Below the pieces are notes generated by a model. It was given only the letters and a program-made list of their open reading frames with translations. It was not told the origin of the DNA and ran no database searches. The translations under genes and the position numbers were made by a program. 64,000 nt of DNA from Butyricimonas synergistica DSM 23225 (GTDB lineage Bacteria; Bacteroidota; Bacteroidia; Bacteroidales; Marinifilaceae), in NCBI RefSeq assembly GCF_000379665.1, contig NZ_KB903359.1:1207340-1271339 (forward strand). Direction: 5' to 3'. Positions 1-9,309 of the stretch are shown here, in pieces (position 1 is the stretch's first letter; each line of letters begins with the position of its first letter).

Positions 1-69
1 ATACATCTCTTACGGAGAGAATTGATTTTCTACTCAACACTTATTCCGTTTTTAGAAAGAAAAGAAAAT

Positions 70-105
70 CGCCGTAAAGCATGTCTTTACAGAAAATTTA
101 CGGCG
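70..105 (-). terminator. Hairpin downstream of the integrase gene
   Basis: Nine-base arms (CGCCGTAAA at 70-78 and TTTACGGCG at 97-105) form a stem just past the integrase stop codon. Read on the minus strand the stem is followed by an AT-rich, T-containing tract, so it probably ends integrase transcription. An alternative inner hairpin (GTAAAG / CTTTAC) lies in the loop. It could instead be part of an attachment region, since it sits between the integrase and the unseen rest of the element. Confidence 0.5.
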
Positions 106-119
106 TTGGATTCCCGTTT

Positions 120-1328
120 TTACAGGGATTTTAAGATAAGACTGTTTGCCTTGTCCACTACCGAAGTGTCCAGAGAGGCAAGATAGATGCGTGTGGTAGT
201 TTCCGAGTCGTGTCCCATCGCTTCGCTGATTGTGGCAATGGGGATATTCTTGCTTTTGGCGATACTTGCCCAGCCGTGGCGGGCAACATAGGTTGTCAGC
301 GGAATGGCCAGCCCCAACCGTTCGCCGATTTTCTTCAGGTTGTTGTTTATCCGGTGCGCCTCGCTCTTGTATTGCTGTCTTTCATCTTTACCATTGCTTT
401 TGATGATAGGTAACAGATAAGGCGAGCCGGTCGTGTCGTACTTGTCGATCAATTCCTGCATGGGTTTCTCCCATTTGATAAACAGTTGCTGGTTGGTCTT
501 GTGCCGGCGGTAGGATAGAATACCGTTCTGCAGATTTTTTTTCTTCAAAAACGCCATGTCGACGAATGACATTCCGCGTGTATAGAACGAGAACATGAAA
601 ACATCTCTTGCGTAGTCCATCACCGGATACAATCTCAAATCCAGATCCCGTATCTGACGGATGACGTGCAGAGGCACTGCACGTTTGACAGTCTTGTCGA
701 TTCCGGTATAGACGTGTTTGAACGGATAACGCTGCACAATCAATTCTTTATCCACTGCACGGTTGTATATTGCCCGGAGATTGCGCATGTAGAATGAAAT
801 GCTGTTGGGACAGACTCCGGTTGATTTGAGGTATGTCTCGTATGCCGTCATCAAGTCGGAATCCACGTTGTCCAAAAGGATGTCGCATCCTTTCCTGAAC
901 CTTGCAAAACTATTGACGGCGGTCGTGTAGGTTTCTGCAGTACATTGTTTCCCGATTTGTTTCAACTGATCGACAAGATCCCGGGCAAAGGATATAAAGC
1001 AACGATTGTCTGCCGGTGAAAAGTATTTTGACACCACATTCTCTGCCATATAGTCACCGTCCGCACGTTCAAGATGCGAGATGATACTTTTCAGTCGTTT
1101 CGTATCTTCCTGTACGGCATTTTTTAATGAAACCAGATAGTTTTGGCGTACCTCCCCGATGTCAGGAGGAAAAACAATTTCCTCATTTTCCGCATCCCAT
1201 TCTCGCAGGTGCAGTTTATAACCGGTGCGGATCTGCCTGGCTACCCGGTTGTGAATCACTTGATAGAATAATGTGCCCTCTTTCGTTTCGGCAGAGGATG
1301 CACGAAATTTGGTTTTTACTGTTGCCAT
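120..1328 (-). CDS. Tyrosine recombinase (Bacteroides-type integrase)
   Basis: A 402-residue site-specific recombinase of the tyrosine family that would integrate and excise a mobile element. An N-terminal arm-binding domain (about 1-95) and a SAM-like core-binding domain (about 105-200) precede the catalytic domain. Visible catalytic residues are R251 (YTRGMS), R350 (YVARHGW), H373 (GHDS) and the nucleophile Y382 (IYLASL). The usual His of the HxxR box is Tyr347, a change common in Bacteroidetes integrases. The gene reads out of the window to the left, so the element it serves probably lies there. A decayed transposase sits directly upstream. All key residues are present and the gene looks functional. 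Confidence 0.93.
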   Translation of the reverse strand: MATVKTKFRASSAETKEGTLFYQVIHNRVARQIRTGYKLHLREWDAENEEIVFPPDIGEVRQNYLVSLKNAVQEDTKRLKSIISHLERADGDYMAENVVSKYFSPADNRCFISFARDLVDQLKQIGKQCTAETYTTAVNSFARFRKGCDILLDNVDSDLMTAYETYLKSTGVCPNSISFYMRNLRAIYNRAVDKELIVQRYPFKHVYTGIDKTVKRAVPLHVIRQIRDLDLRLYPVMDYARDVFMFSFYTRGMSFVDMAFLKKKNLQNGILSYRRHKTNQQLFIKWEKPMQELIDKYDTTGSPYLLPIIKSNGKDERQQYKSEAHRINNNLKKIGERLGLAIPLTTYVARHGWASIAKSKNIPIATISEAMGHDSETTTRIYLASLDTSVVDKANSLILKSL

Positions 1329-1418
1329 AAATTATATATATAAATTGTTCTCCGCATCCTGTTGCAACGGTGTGGAACATTTTGGTATTTAGCCTTTTGT
1401 TGCCATCCATTTCGTTTG

Positions 1419-1448
1419 CAAAGTTACTTTGGATTCAAAGAGGCACAA
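1419..1448 (-). promoter_or_regulatory. Candidate integrase promoter
   Basis: On the minus strand a perfect Bacteroidetes -7 box TAACTTTG (plus-strand 1419-1426) is preceded by TTG (plus-strand 1446-1448) with 19 bp between them. The predicted start lies about 80 nt upstream of the integrase ATG. It touches the 5' side of the transposase remnant, so the remnant's insertion may have supplied or altered this promoter. Confidence 0.45.
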
Positions 1449-1458
1449 TGTGGGGCGA

Positions 1459-1925
1459 ATGGAGATTTACAGAATTCGATGGAACTGTTTCAGTTCTTCA
1501 GCAAAGATAGCCCTTATGGTATTGAAGGTTTACACCGGATCATCCCGTCTTGACATTGATTCCCTTCAGAACATCCTTACCTCATACTGGAAACCTTATC
1601 TTGAGAACCTTCACGCGTATATGACTGACGCCACATGCTATGAAAGTCATATGCGTTTTCCTACGAATATGAAGCTCCTTTGGGAAAGCATCGAATAGCT
1701 CTACCGGCATATCTGCATGCATTGCAGGGAGCTCGGCATAAGGCGTCCTCGTAACAAATACACAGATGTTACGGAAAACCCTCTTTCCTATTACAAGAAA
1801 AGAAAGAGAAAGGCTTTAAGAACAAGGATACCGAAGCGTCGCATGATCAGACTTCTGGAAAACTCATCATACAAAGAAATGACATGCACAGAGAATACGG
1901 ATCTTTACTCAAAAATACTTCTGAC
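1459..1925 (+). pseudogene. Decayed IS1182-like transposase, N-terminal part
   Basis: The plus strand encodes recognisable pieces of an IS1182-type transposase of the kind common in Bacteroides: AKIALMVLKVYTG, then MTDATCYESHMRFPTN and LLWESIE, then RHCRELGIRRPRNKY-like sequence and MHREYGSLLK. It is broken in four ways: an apparent internal deletion between KVYTG and the LDIDSLQ block, an in-frame TAG at 1696-1698 where Trp is expected, a frameshift near 1880, and loss of the C-terminal catalytic half. The remnant ends where the Nei-like gene ends, so one edge of an old insertion lies near 1910. Family assignment is from memory of related proteins; the breakage is seen directly. Confidence 0.8.
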
Positions 1926-2748
1926 ACGTATTACAATAATAGATACTCCCTCCCATGTAGCTTTCCTTCAAGATCATATCCCCGCAACGCAGGCAGTGAG
2001 TCCCTACCGTGTCTTTGGACAAATAAGGAATGTATCCCCCCTTTTGGTCGAATAAATCTTTCTCCGAATCACGCCCTCCTTTTTCAAGCATTTCGTGCAT
2101 CGTGTTCTTCACGTGGTGGTACAAATCTTGCCGTTGTTGCCCGGACAAGGTGCTGACCTTAACCTTCGGGTGAAGACGGGCATTATACAAAATATCCTGC
2201 AACACCCCGTTTCCCAGACCGGGAATCATCTGATCGGTGGCAAGGAAAGCCTTCACGCTCTTGTTCTGCACATCCTCCGCATTAATTAAACTTAAAAAAT
2301 ATTCTTGGGTAAAAGCATCCGACATGACTTGCGGCTTCATCTTGGCACACGCGTAATAAGAGTTCAACCCTCCCTCGAACGAATCGCCCGTGAAACACAA
2401 TATTCCCCCGTACATCCGCACCGAAACGATGATGCAACTCTCGTCATCGAACCCCACGAGCAGCTGGTGTTTATTAGGCAATTTCGCACCCGGAGCGTAA
2501 TAACGCAGATTTGCCCCATCGGTAAACACAAGTTTAGCGTCCCCCACGTTTACCTGCACCATTCCCCCGTGGGCACACGAATCCCCCACGATTTTATCCT
2601 GCAACAACGCGGGATATTCTTCCGGCTTTCCGCAAGAAAACGTGAATTTATGTGGCGTGTGACCGACCAAAACATAGGTTACTCGCTTCCCTTTAATCGT
2701 TTCATTCAATTGTTTCGCCAGACAAATAGCTTCCGGTGCTTCTATCAT
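1909..2748 (-). CDS. Fpg/Nei-family DNA glycosylase-like protein lacking Pro2
   Basis: A 279-residue protein with the layout of formamidopyrimidine-DNA glycosylase / endonuclease VIII. It has an N-terminal beta-sandwich (about 1-125), a helix-two-turns-helix core containing DQMIPGLGNGVLQDIL (about 165-185), and a C-terminal zinc finger with C252, C255, C272 and C275. The family normally begins M-P-E-L-P-E, where Pro2 is the catalytic nucleophile. This one begins MIEAPE, so Pro2 is Ile although Glu3 is kept. NEIL3 works with Val2, so activity is not excluded, but base-excision chemistry would be altered. Its stop codon lies inside the transposase remnant. The zinc finger is complete, so the C-terminus is probably intact. 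Confidence 0.85.
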   Translation of the reverse strand: MIEAPEAICLAKQLNETIKGKRVTYVLVGHTPHKFTFSCGKPEEYPALLQDKIVGDSCAHGGMVQVNVGDAKLVFTDGANLRYYAPGAKLPNKHQLLVGFDDESCIIVSVRMYGGILCFTGDSFEGGLNSYYACAKMKPQVMSDAFTQEYFLSLINAEDVQNKSVKAFLATDQMIPGLGNGVLQDILYNARLHPKVKVSTLSGQQRQDLYHHVKNTMHEMLEKGGRDSEKDLFDQKGGYIPYLSKDTVGTHCLRCGDMILKESYMGGSIYYCNTCQKYF

Positions 2749-2844
2749 ATCATTCTATTTTTATTGTTCGTTCTCAAATATAGAACAAAAAAGTGAATCA
2801 TAACATTCTTTTCATTACTTTCGTTACAAGAGAAAAAAGAAGTT

Positions 2845-3108
2845 ATGAACTACAAGATCACACATTATCCCCAAGAACAGCGGTTCGAGATCGAACTCGG
2901 GGGCATGAAGGCTTACGCCGAATACGATTTACACGATGACAGTCTGGATATTATCCACACTTTTGTTCCGAAACCGTTAGAGGGACAAGGCATCGCCGGG
3001 GCACTTACCGAAGTTGCTTACGAATACGCGAAAGCCAATGACCTGAAACCGAAAGCAACGTGCTCCTATGCCGTCGTTTGGCTGAAAAGACACCCGGAAT
3101 ACCTGTGA
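2845..3108 (+). CDS. Small GNAT-fold acetyltransferase (YidJ-like)
   Basis: An 87-residue protein matching the short GNAT family that contains little more than the acetyl-CoA binding core. PKPLEGQGIAGALTEVAYEYA carries the pantetheine/pyrophosphate loop, and the C-terminal CSYAVVWLKRHPEY motif is characteristic of this group. The substrate of these small proteins is generally unknown. The start is the ATG following an A/G-rich stretch that can serve as ribosome binding site. It is divergent from the Nei-like gene and convergent with the GT2 gene, so it is probably transcribed alone. Confidence 0.8.
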   Translation: MNYKITHYPQEQRFEIELGGMKAYAEYDLHDDSLDIIHTFVPKPLEGQGIAGALTEVAYEYAKANDLKPKATCSYAVVWLKRHPEYL

Positions 3109-3148
3109 TTTTTACCGCGTGGGCATTTCATCCCGTGTTCGAGGATAA

Positions 3149-3877
3149 TCACATATACCGGCAATATATATTAAACAACTCTTTAGGCATCTTCAACAAA
3201 TGCGTGAATTTTATACGACTGTCCCCTTTCTCGATCCACGTGTCAAGAGGTACCTCGTGAATGATCTTGTCATAATCGGGATAATCTTTCCGTACCCGCA
3301 GGATCAACTCCACGTCGAAAAGCCATTTGGAATTAAAACTATCCTTGAATATCCCGGGAACTAACTCGCTCCGGAATAACTTTGCCCCACATTGGGTATC
3401 ATACACGGGAAGGCGGTATAACATCGAAACCAACGTGGCAAATCCCCGTCCCAGGTAATGGCGATACGCCTTACGTTGCACGTTCGCCCCCAGGCGTTTC
3501 AGCCGGACACCCATCACCACTTGCACCCCCGGTTTATAATCCATCTCCTCCGACAGCAGATGAAGATCCTCCAACGGGGTAGCCAGATCGGCATCCAAGA
3601 AACCTATCGCCTCGTATCGCCCCAACGAAGCGACATATAGCATACCACTCCTCACGGCTTCCGCCTTGCCCCGGTTGTCCGCGTTATCCACCAACAGGAA
3701 ACGCTCCGGCTCGGACGCCACCACCTGCCGTAAAACTTCAGAAGTGTTATCCCGGCTTCCGTCGTTCACGAAGCAAAAGTCAAACCGCTCGTCTTCACGC
3801 ACGAATTCTCGAAACTTGGGCACATCCAATCGTTGAGCCTCATTATAACAAGGTATGATAATACATATTTTTTCCAT
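3149..3877 (-). CDS. GT2 glycosyltransferase, dolichyl-phosphate glucose synthase-like
   Basis: A 242-residue GT-A fold glycosyltransferase resembling polyprenyl-phosphate glucosyl/mannosyl transferases. It starts IIIPCYNEAQRL, has DGSRDNTSEVL for nucleotide binding, DADLATPLEDL as the metal-binding DxD region, and YDTQCGAKLFR. Such enzymes move a sugar from a nucleotide donor to a polyprenyl phosphate at the inner face of the membrane. I chose the ATG at 3877, not an upstream in-frame start, because it follows AAGGG and lies 12 bp past the stop of the adjacent membrane glycosyltransferase gene. The pairing suggests this enzyme makes the lipid-linked sugar donor used by that partner. No membrane segment is evident. 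Confidence 0.88.
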   Translation of the reverse strand: MEKICIIIPCYNEAQRLDVPKFREFVREDERFDFCFVNDGSRDNTSEVLRQVVASEPERFLLVDNADNRGKAEAVRSGMLYVASLGRYEAIGFLDADLATPLEDLHLLSEEMDYKPGVQVVMGVRLKRLGANVQRKAYRHYLGRGFATLVSMLYRLPVYDTQCGAKLFRSELVPGIFKDSFNSKWLFDVELILRVRKDYPDYDKIIHEVPLDTWIEKGDSRIKFTHLLKMPKELFNIYCRYM

Positions 3878-3888
3878 ATTGCCCTTTT

Positions 3889-6800
3889 TTATAATCGAAT
3901 ATCTCCCCCTTGGGACAACATCTTTTGCAACTCGGCAGCTTCCCAATCATGAGGATCGAGTTCCGCGGCTTTCTTCACGTACTCCAACGCTGTTCCCCGG
4001 CGTCCTTCCGACAACTCGTACAACGCCCACAATAACATCAACTCGCTGTCTTCCTCCACGTCCTTCATCTGTACCAGCAGATCATGTGCTTCAGCCAATT
4101 TCTTCTGTTGCAGGAAAGCCCGGATTTCTATCTTGCGTAAGGTCACCTTATCCCGTCCTTGTTCGTTCAGCAACTTCGTCACCTGTCCCAGCATCCCGTA
4201 ATTCTTCACCCGGCAATAACACTCCGCCAACGAAAGCAGCACTTTCTCGTCGGCTCTCTTTGCCTGCACCACCTTCTCGTAAGGTTCGATCGCCTTCGCA
4301 TAATTCCGGTTGCGTTTCAAAATATCCCCACCTAACGCCAGTGCCAAATCGTTGCGCCCGTTATATCGCAAAGCCTTGTTCACCAAATCGAGAGCCTCTT
4401 TGTCCCGACCTTCCGTGTAGTAAATCAATCCCTTCAAGTAATAGGAAGAAGAAGCCACATCATTCTGCGCCAACATGGCATCCACCGCTTGATGTGCCGT
4501 GGCATAACGCTCCAAATCCAGCGCGGCGAGAGCCTTTATATTCAGCGCATCCATCAGCTGGGGTTGCCACTTCAAAGACTCCTCGGCACAGCGCAAGGCA
4601 TCCTCGTTCTTGTGTTCCGCGTAATACATCTTGGACAACCGCATCCACATCTCCTCGTTCCACGGGTGCGTTTTCAAATATTCCTCCAGCTTGGCTATAG
4701 CCTCGGGGTATTTCTTTTCTTGTTCCAGCACGATAGCCTCGTAATCCTCTTTGGAAGTACGCTTACCAATCACGCACATGGGTAAACCGTCGGCATCCAC
4801 CGAATGGAGAAAACCCTCCTTCACGGGGAAAAGCCCGTTCTTCAGCTGGAAACTGTTGATGTACACGTTACCGAATATCATATAATCCCAGTCTTTGCTG
4901 TATTTATCGTAATAGCGGCTATAAATAACCTTCACGTTCGTGTCTTTCCGGAAATAATGTTGCAGGTTGGCACTGTGGTTGGTCACAATTGTCACGGGGC
5001 GTCCTTTATAGTCCACGTTCGCTTTGAACCAATCCACCCCTTTCTTCAGGGAATTATAATAATAATCCGTCTCGTAATCACCATAGGCACCCTTTAACCC
5101 TCCCACCGACTCGTTGAAATAAACGTAGTCGTTCGGGTGGTTGACCGCCATATGCCGTGCCGGAAGGAACAACAATCCGATCAACACGCTCGCCGCCACG
5201 AGTTTCAGATACTTGGGTGCCACTGTCAACAGCAACGTCCAGAAACGGGCTGCCAGCAACACCATAAACGGCATGACAAACAACAAGTGCCGGATGCCGC
5301 CATACAAGTTCGATTTCTTGTAAATCACCCAGAACACGGGGAACACAAGCGAAAACAAGATAAAGAAAGAAAGCAACGAAAATTCCTTCTTCCGGGAAAT
5401 CATAAAAATAAAGTACCCGAAGAAACCAACCACAACTACTAGCGGTGAAGCGATCAGCAAGTATTTCGGGGCATAATGCACGGGCAACATATTGGACATC
5501 ATCTGTTGTCCCTCGAATATGGTACGCAACCCGATATTATAATTCGTGAACTCCTTCAAGGAAAGCACCACGTTCGTGAAAGGACGAGCCAGTGCAAAAG
5601 GCCACGTGACGATAGACAAAAAGTACCCCACGAACAACACGATCACAATCAGAAACAAAATATTCTCCACCTCTTTCCGGTATTTCAAGAAATTGTAGAA
5701 TTCCTTGAAACCCACCCACAAGATATAGAACAAGCCCCCGTACATCACGAGATAAGGGAACAACAGCAATCCACCGGAACGTGTGCCCAACGCCAAGGCG
5801 ATACCTAGCACGGTACCGATCACGTGGCGGAGTTTTATCACCGGGTAACGGTCGAACAAGCGGACGAAATAGAATATCGCCACCAGATAGCCCTCCGCAA
5901 AAGGAATATCCTTCAGATTATTCATGCTATGCCCAAAGAACCGGGGCGAAAAGAAGAGCAGCAACATGGACAGCAGACCACACAATCCGCCCCCGAAACG
6001 CAACCCCATCAGTCCGATCACGATCACCCCCAACGCCCCGACAAGGGCACACACCACGTGGCGCACCGCATACACGTCGTCCGCACCGATCGCATTAGCC
6101 ACGACCGCCGCCACGACCTGCATCGAATTGCCATAAAGATGCAATGCCGTCTTCGGCTGGCTCAACGCAGCTTTATCCCCTTTCGTGAAATAATCCAGCA
6201 CGTAACCGGAATGGCGGTGGTCGACATACTCGTCGCCGCTAATCCCGTAATCCTTACTCACGTAAGGCATATAGAAAAACACGAATACCCCGAAAAGCAA
6301 CATCAGCATACGGTAGACCATATCCCGGCGGGCTCGATTGCCGGCATCGAACAGGGTTGTAAAGAAACGCCCGGAAAACAAGAATCGGAACGGAACCCGC
6401 CACAAGTAATTGACAGCCGGGTTAGAGTTTGACACGGAAGCCTTCCAAGTAATATTGGTTTCCAAGCGATCGAATTTCATGTATGCTTTCTGCAAACTGT
6501 AACTCACCGCCCTTAACAAATTGCTATCCAAGTCCTCCCCGGCGTATGCTTTCATGAACAACGACTTCTGCCCGATCAACACCGGAGAATCCGTGATCAC
6601 CCGGTCGCCCCGCCACAACGCCATATCCATGAAACCGAACCACAATTTCCGTTTCTGAACCGACACGTAATACACGTGCTCCTTCCGGCATGATTTCCGG
6701 TAAACCTGCCCCAAGGGTGCCAGGGAATTAAGCGCCACCCGGTCGAGATCGACCAACATGATTTCATCGGAATCTATCTCCCGAAGCACCTTCAAAAACT

Positions 6801-6936
6801 CCTCGTGACTACATCCCGCTTTTAACAATACAATATTATTCTGCAAGCCGCTACCCGCATCCCAACGGGACATCTGAAAATCCACATTCCCGGTAACACC
6901 AATCACCTGAATCGCTTTATTCTCGTTCTCTTCCAC
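3889..6936 (-). CDS. Large GT-C type membrane glycosyltransferase with C-terminal TPR domain
   Basis: A 1015-residue protein in three parts. Residues 1 to about 195 form a soluble N-terminal region I do not recognise. From about 205 to 630 there are roughly ten membrane segments, with an acidic DEY in the first periplasmic loop (SGDEYVDHRHSG), as in GT-C enzymes that use polyprenyl-phosphate sugars. From about 730 onward come tetratricopeptide repeats. The GTG start at 6936 follows AAGGA at good spacing. The downstream GT2 gene would make the lipid-linked sugar. Together they could glycosylate a periplasmic protein or envelope glycan, with the TPR array recruiting the acceptor. This role is inference; the acceptor is unknown. 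Confidence 0.8.
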   Translation of the reverse strand: MEENENKAIQVIGVTGNVDFQMSRWDAGSGLQNNIVLLKAGCSHEEFLKVLREIDSDEIMLVDLDRVALNSLAPLGQVYRKSCRKEHVYYVSVQKRKLWFGFMDMALWRGDRVITDSPVLIGQKSLFMKAYAGEDLDSNLLRAVSYSLQKAYMKFDRLETNITWKASVSNSNPAVNYLWRVPFRFLFSGRFFTTLFDAGNRARRDMVYRMLMLLFGVFVFFYMPYVSKDYGISGDEYVDHRHSGYVLDYFTKGDKAALSQPKTALHLYGNSMQVVAAVVANAIGADDVYAVRHVVCALVGALGVIVIGLMGLRFGGGLCGLLSMLLLFFSPRFFGHSMNNLKDIPFAEGYLVAIFYFVRLFDRYPVIKLRHVIGTVLGIALALGTRSGGLLLFPYLVMYGGLFYILWVGFKEFYNFLKYRKEVENILFLIVIVLFVGYFLSIVTWPFALARPFTNVVLSLKEFTNYNIGLRTIFEGQQMMSNMLPVHYAPKYLLIASPLVVVVGFFGYFIFMISRKKEFSLLSFFILFSLVFPVFWVIYKKSNLYGGIRHLLFVMPFMVLLAARFWTLLLTVAPKYLKLVAASVLIGLLFLPARHMAVNHPNDYVYFNESVGGLKGAYGDYETDYYYNSLKKGVDWFKANVDYKGRPVTIVTNHSANLQHYFRKDTNVKVIYSRYYDKYSKDWDYMIFGNVYINSFQLKNGLFPVKEGFLHSVDADGLPMCVIGKRTSKEDYEAIVLEQEKKYPEAIAKLEEYLKTHPWNEEMWMRLSKMYYAEHKNEDALRCAEESLKWQPQLMDALNIKALAALDLERYATAHQAVDAMLAQNDVASSSYYLKGLIYYTEGRDKEALDLVNKALRYNGRNDLALALGGDILKRNRNYAKAIEPYEKVVQAKRADEKVLLSLAECYCRVKNYGMLGQVTKLLNEQGRDKVTLRKIEIRAFLQQKKLAEAHDLLVQMKDVEEDSELMLLWALYELSEGRRGTALEYVKKAAELDPHDWEAAELQKMLSQGGDIRL

Positions 6937-7210
6937 AATAATTCCTTTTACGCAACAATTTATATACTTCTCTAACCCTATCGATTTTTTTCCAAGGGGA
7001 TAAATATAATAAAAAACTTTTTCTCATTCATCATTCTTAAAAAGTATTTACTCAACACATCCGCCCTAGATCACGGAGTAAACAAGGCGAGGATGAAAAA
7101 GATTCCTGGGAATCACGGCAAAATTTCACCAGGACCATCCCCGACACGCGGGTAACATGACAATCCCGACAGGACATCACTAGGCACGGGAGAATATTTC
7201 AGTCGTGTTT

Positions 7211-7235
7211 CTGACAAATCGTGACGTTCTGTCAG
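7211..7235. promoter_or_regulatory. Imperfect 25-bp dyad upstream of dnaK
   Basis: CTGACA and TGTCAG form perfect 6-bp ends around a centre in which CGT and ACG also pair, giving an odd-centred imperfect palindrome. It lies about 165 bp upstream of the dnaK ATG, in the 464-bp gene-free stretch 6937-7400. Its form suits a dimeric regulator, for example an enhancer-binding protein acting on the sigma-54-like site at 7300-7315. No protein is identified. Confidence 0.4.
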
Positions 7236-7299
7236 TAAATATGTCATTAAATATTCCAAACAGGATATATTTTTATGAAAAAAAGTCTTGTTCCACGGC

Positions 7300-7315
7300 T
7301 GGCACACCGTTTGAT
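7300..7315 (+). promoter_or_regulatory. Sigma-54-like promoter element of dnaK
   Basis: TGGCACACCGTTTGAT matches the -24/-12 consensus TGGCAC-N5-TTGC(A/T) except for GA in place of the GC at -12. The GG to G-A spacing of 10 bp is correct. It lies about 85 bp upstream of the dnaK ATG. I found no convincing TAnnTTTG box in the same intergenic region. The mismatch at -12 makes this only a candidate. Confidence 0.35.
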
Positions 7316-7400
7316 AAAAGATAAATGTTCTTGAAACTATTCGAGGAGAAAGAACGAAAAAACAAGTATTGAAAATAATAACATTATAATATTTAATCAT

Positions 7401-9308
7401 ATGGGAAAGATAATTGGTATAGACTTGGGAACCACAAACTCTTGCGTTGCCGTAATGGAAGGTAACGAACCCGTGGTAATCCCTAACAGTGAGGGAAGAA
7501 GAACGACACCGTCTATCGTCGCTTTCGTTGATAACGGCGAAAGGAAAGTGGGTGATCCTGCAAAACGTCAGGCAATCACGAACCCGACGAGAACAATATA
7601 TTCTATCAAACGGTTTATGGGTGAAACCTATGACCAAGTGTCAAAAGAAATCAACCGTGTACCGTACAAAGTAATACGCGGCGAAAATAACACGCCCCGC
7701 GTAGAGATCGGTGACCGGAAATATTCTCCGCAAGAGATTTCCGCAATGATCCTTCAAAAGATGAAAAAGACTGCCGAGGACTACTTGGGACAGGAAGTTA
7801 CGGAAGCGGTAATCACCGTGCCCGCGTACTTCAACGACTCTCAACGTCAGGCAACAAAAGAAGCCGGAGAGATTGCCGGATTGACCGTGAAACGTATCAT
7901 CAATGAGCCGACAGCTGCTGCTTTGGCTTACGGGCTGGACAAGCAGGACAAGGATATGAAAATCGCAGTATTCGACTTGGGAGGTGGTACCTTTGATATT
8001 TCCGTACTGGAATTGGGTGACGGGGTATTCGAGGTGAAATCAACCGACGGTGATACTCACTTGGGTGGTGACGACTTCGACGACGTGATTATCAACTGGC
8101 TTGCTGACGAATTCAAGAAAGACGAAGGCGTGGACATCCGGAAAGACCCGATGGCTCACCAACGCTTGAAAGAAGCTGCCGAAAAAGCAAAAATCGAGTT
8201 GTCAAGCTCTACTTCCACGGAAATCAACCTGCCGTACATATTCCCGGTAGACGGAATTCCAAAGCACTTGGTTAGAACGTTGACCAGAGCTCAATTCGAG
8301 CAATTGACCGACCACTTGGTACAAGCCACAATCGAACCGTGTCGCCGTGCCTTGAAAAACGCTAACATCAGCGCTTCGGACATCAGCGAAGTGATCCTCG
8401 TGGGTGGTTCTACCCGTATCCCGGCTGTTCAGAAGAAAGTTGAAGAATTCTTCGGCAAAGCCCCGTCAAAGGGTGTAAACCCGGATGAAGTAGTTGCAGT
8501 AGGTGCCGCTATCCAAGGTGGTGTATTAACCGGAGAGGTAAAAGACGTGCTGTTGCTTGACGTTACCCCGCTTTCTTTGGGTATCGAAACGTTAGGTGGC
8601 GTGATGACCAAATTGATCGAGTCGAACACGACCATCCCTACCAAGAAGTCAGAGGTATTCTCAACGGCTGCCGATAACCAACCGTCAGTAGAAATCCACG
8701 TGTTGCAAGGAGAACGTCCTATGGCAAAAGACAACAAGACAATAGGACGTTTCCACTTGGATGGTCTACCACCAGCCCCGCGTGGAGTACCACAGATCGA
8801 GGTTAGCTTTGATATTGATGCCAACGGTATCTTGAAAGTATCAGCCAAGGATAAAGCAACCGGAAAAGAACAATCTATCCGTATCGAAGCTTCATCCGGT
8901 CTTTCTGACGCCGAGATCAAGAAGATGAAAGACGAGGCTGCCGCTAACGCAGAAGCAGACCGTGTAGAAAAAGAACGTATAGACACGATCAACAAGGCTG
9001 ACAGTATGATCTTCCAAACTGAAAAGCAATTGAAAGAATTTGGAGACAAATTGCCTGCTGACAAGAAACAACCGATCGAAACCGCTTTGCAAAAACTGAA
9101 AGACGCTCACAAGGCTCAAGATGTCGCTGCAATTAATTCGGCTATCGATGAACTGAATAATGTATTCCAAGCTGCATCACAAGAGATGTATAACGCCCAA
9201 CAACAAGCCGGCGGACAACAACAAGGTGCACCGAACACGGAACAACAACCGAACAACGGAGGAAAAGACCAAGAGGTAACCGATGTTGATTTCGAGGAGG
9301 TGAAATAA
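7401..9308 (+). CDS. dnaK: Molecular chaperone DnaK (Hsp70)
   Basis: A 635-residue Hsp70. The ATPase domain opens with [14 protein letters not shown] and contains [16 protein letters not shown] and the VGGSTRIP motif. The linker [13 protein letters not shown] leads into the substrate-binding beta domain, and a helical lid ends in a Gln/Asn-rich tail and the [11 protein letters not shown] terminus typical of bacterial DnaK. Length and motifs are normal. It is one of few plus-strand genes here and stands alone: no grpE or dnaJ is adjacent. A long upstream region (6937-7400) with a dyad and a sigma-54-like site suggests its own regulation. A strong terminator follows the stop codon directly. Confidence 0.98.
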   Translation: MGKIIGIDLGTTNSCVAVMEGNEPVVIPNSEGRRTTPSIVAFVDNGERKVGDPAKRQAITNPTRTIYSIKRFMGETYDQVSKEINRVPYKVIRGENNTPRVEIGDRKYSPQEISAMILQKMKKTAEDYLGQEVTEAVITVPAYFNDSQRQATKEAGEIAGLTVKRIINEPTAAALAYGLDKQDKDMKIAVFDLGGGTFDISVLELGDGVFEVKSTDGDTHLGGDDFDDVIINWLADEFKKDEGVDIRKDPMAHQRLKEAAEKAKIELSSSTSTEINLPYIFPVDGIPKHLVRTLTRAQFEQLTDHLVQATIEPCRRALKNANISASDISEVILVGGSTRIPAVQKKVEEFFGKAPSKGVNPDEVVAVGAAIQGGVLTGEVKDVLLLDVTPLSLGIETLGGVMTKLIESNTTIPTKKSEVFSTAADNQPSVEIHVLQGERPMAKDNKTIGRFHLDGLPPAPRGVPQIEVSFDIDANGILKVSAKDKATGKEQSIRIEASSGLSDAEIKKMKDEAAANAEADRVEKERIDTINKADSMIFQTEKQLKEFGDKLPADKKQPIETALQKLKDAHKAQDVAAINSAIDELNNVFQAASQEMYNAQQQAGGQQQGAPNTEQQPNNGGKDQEVTDVDFEEVK

Positions 9309-9309
9309 C

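Noticed and set aside
1-119. An attachment (att) site at the window start
   Set aside because: There is a hairpin but no second copy of a core sequence in the window and no tRNA gene, so an att site cannot be supported.
3855-4700. A 281-codon plus-strand frame antisense to the GT-C/TPR gene
   Set aside because: The product is Pro/Ser/Thr-rich with no family features, as expected for the complement of a real coding frame with domain matches.
7113-7637. A 174-codon minus-strand frame across the dnaK upstream region and start
   Set aside because: Its 3' side is antisense to the conserved dnaK N-terminus, its protein resembles nothing, and it has no ribosome binding site. It is a shadow of dnaK and its upstream region.
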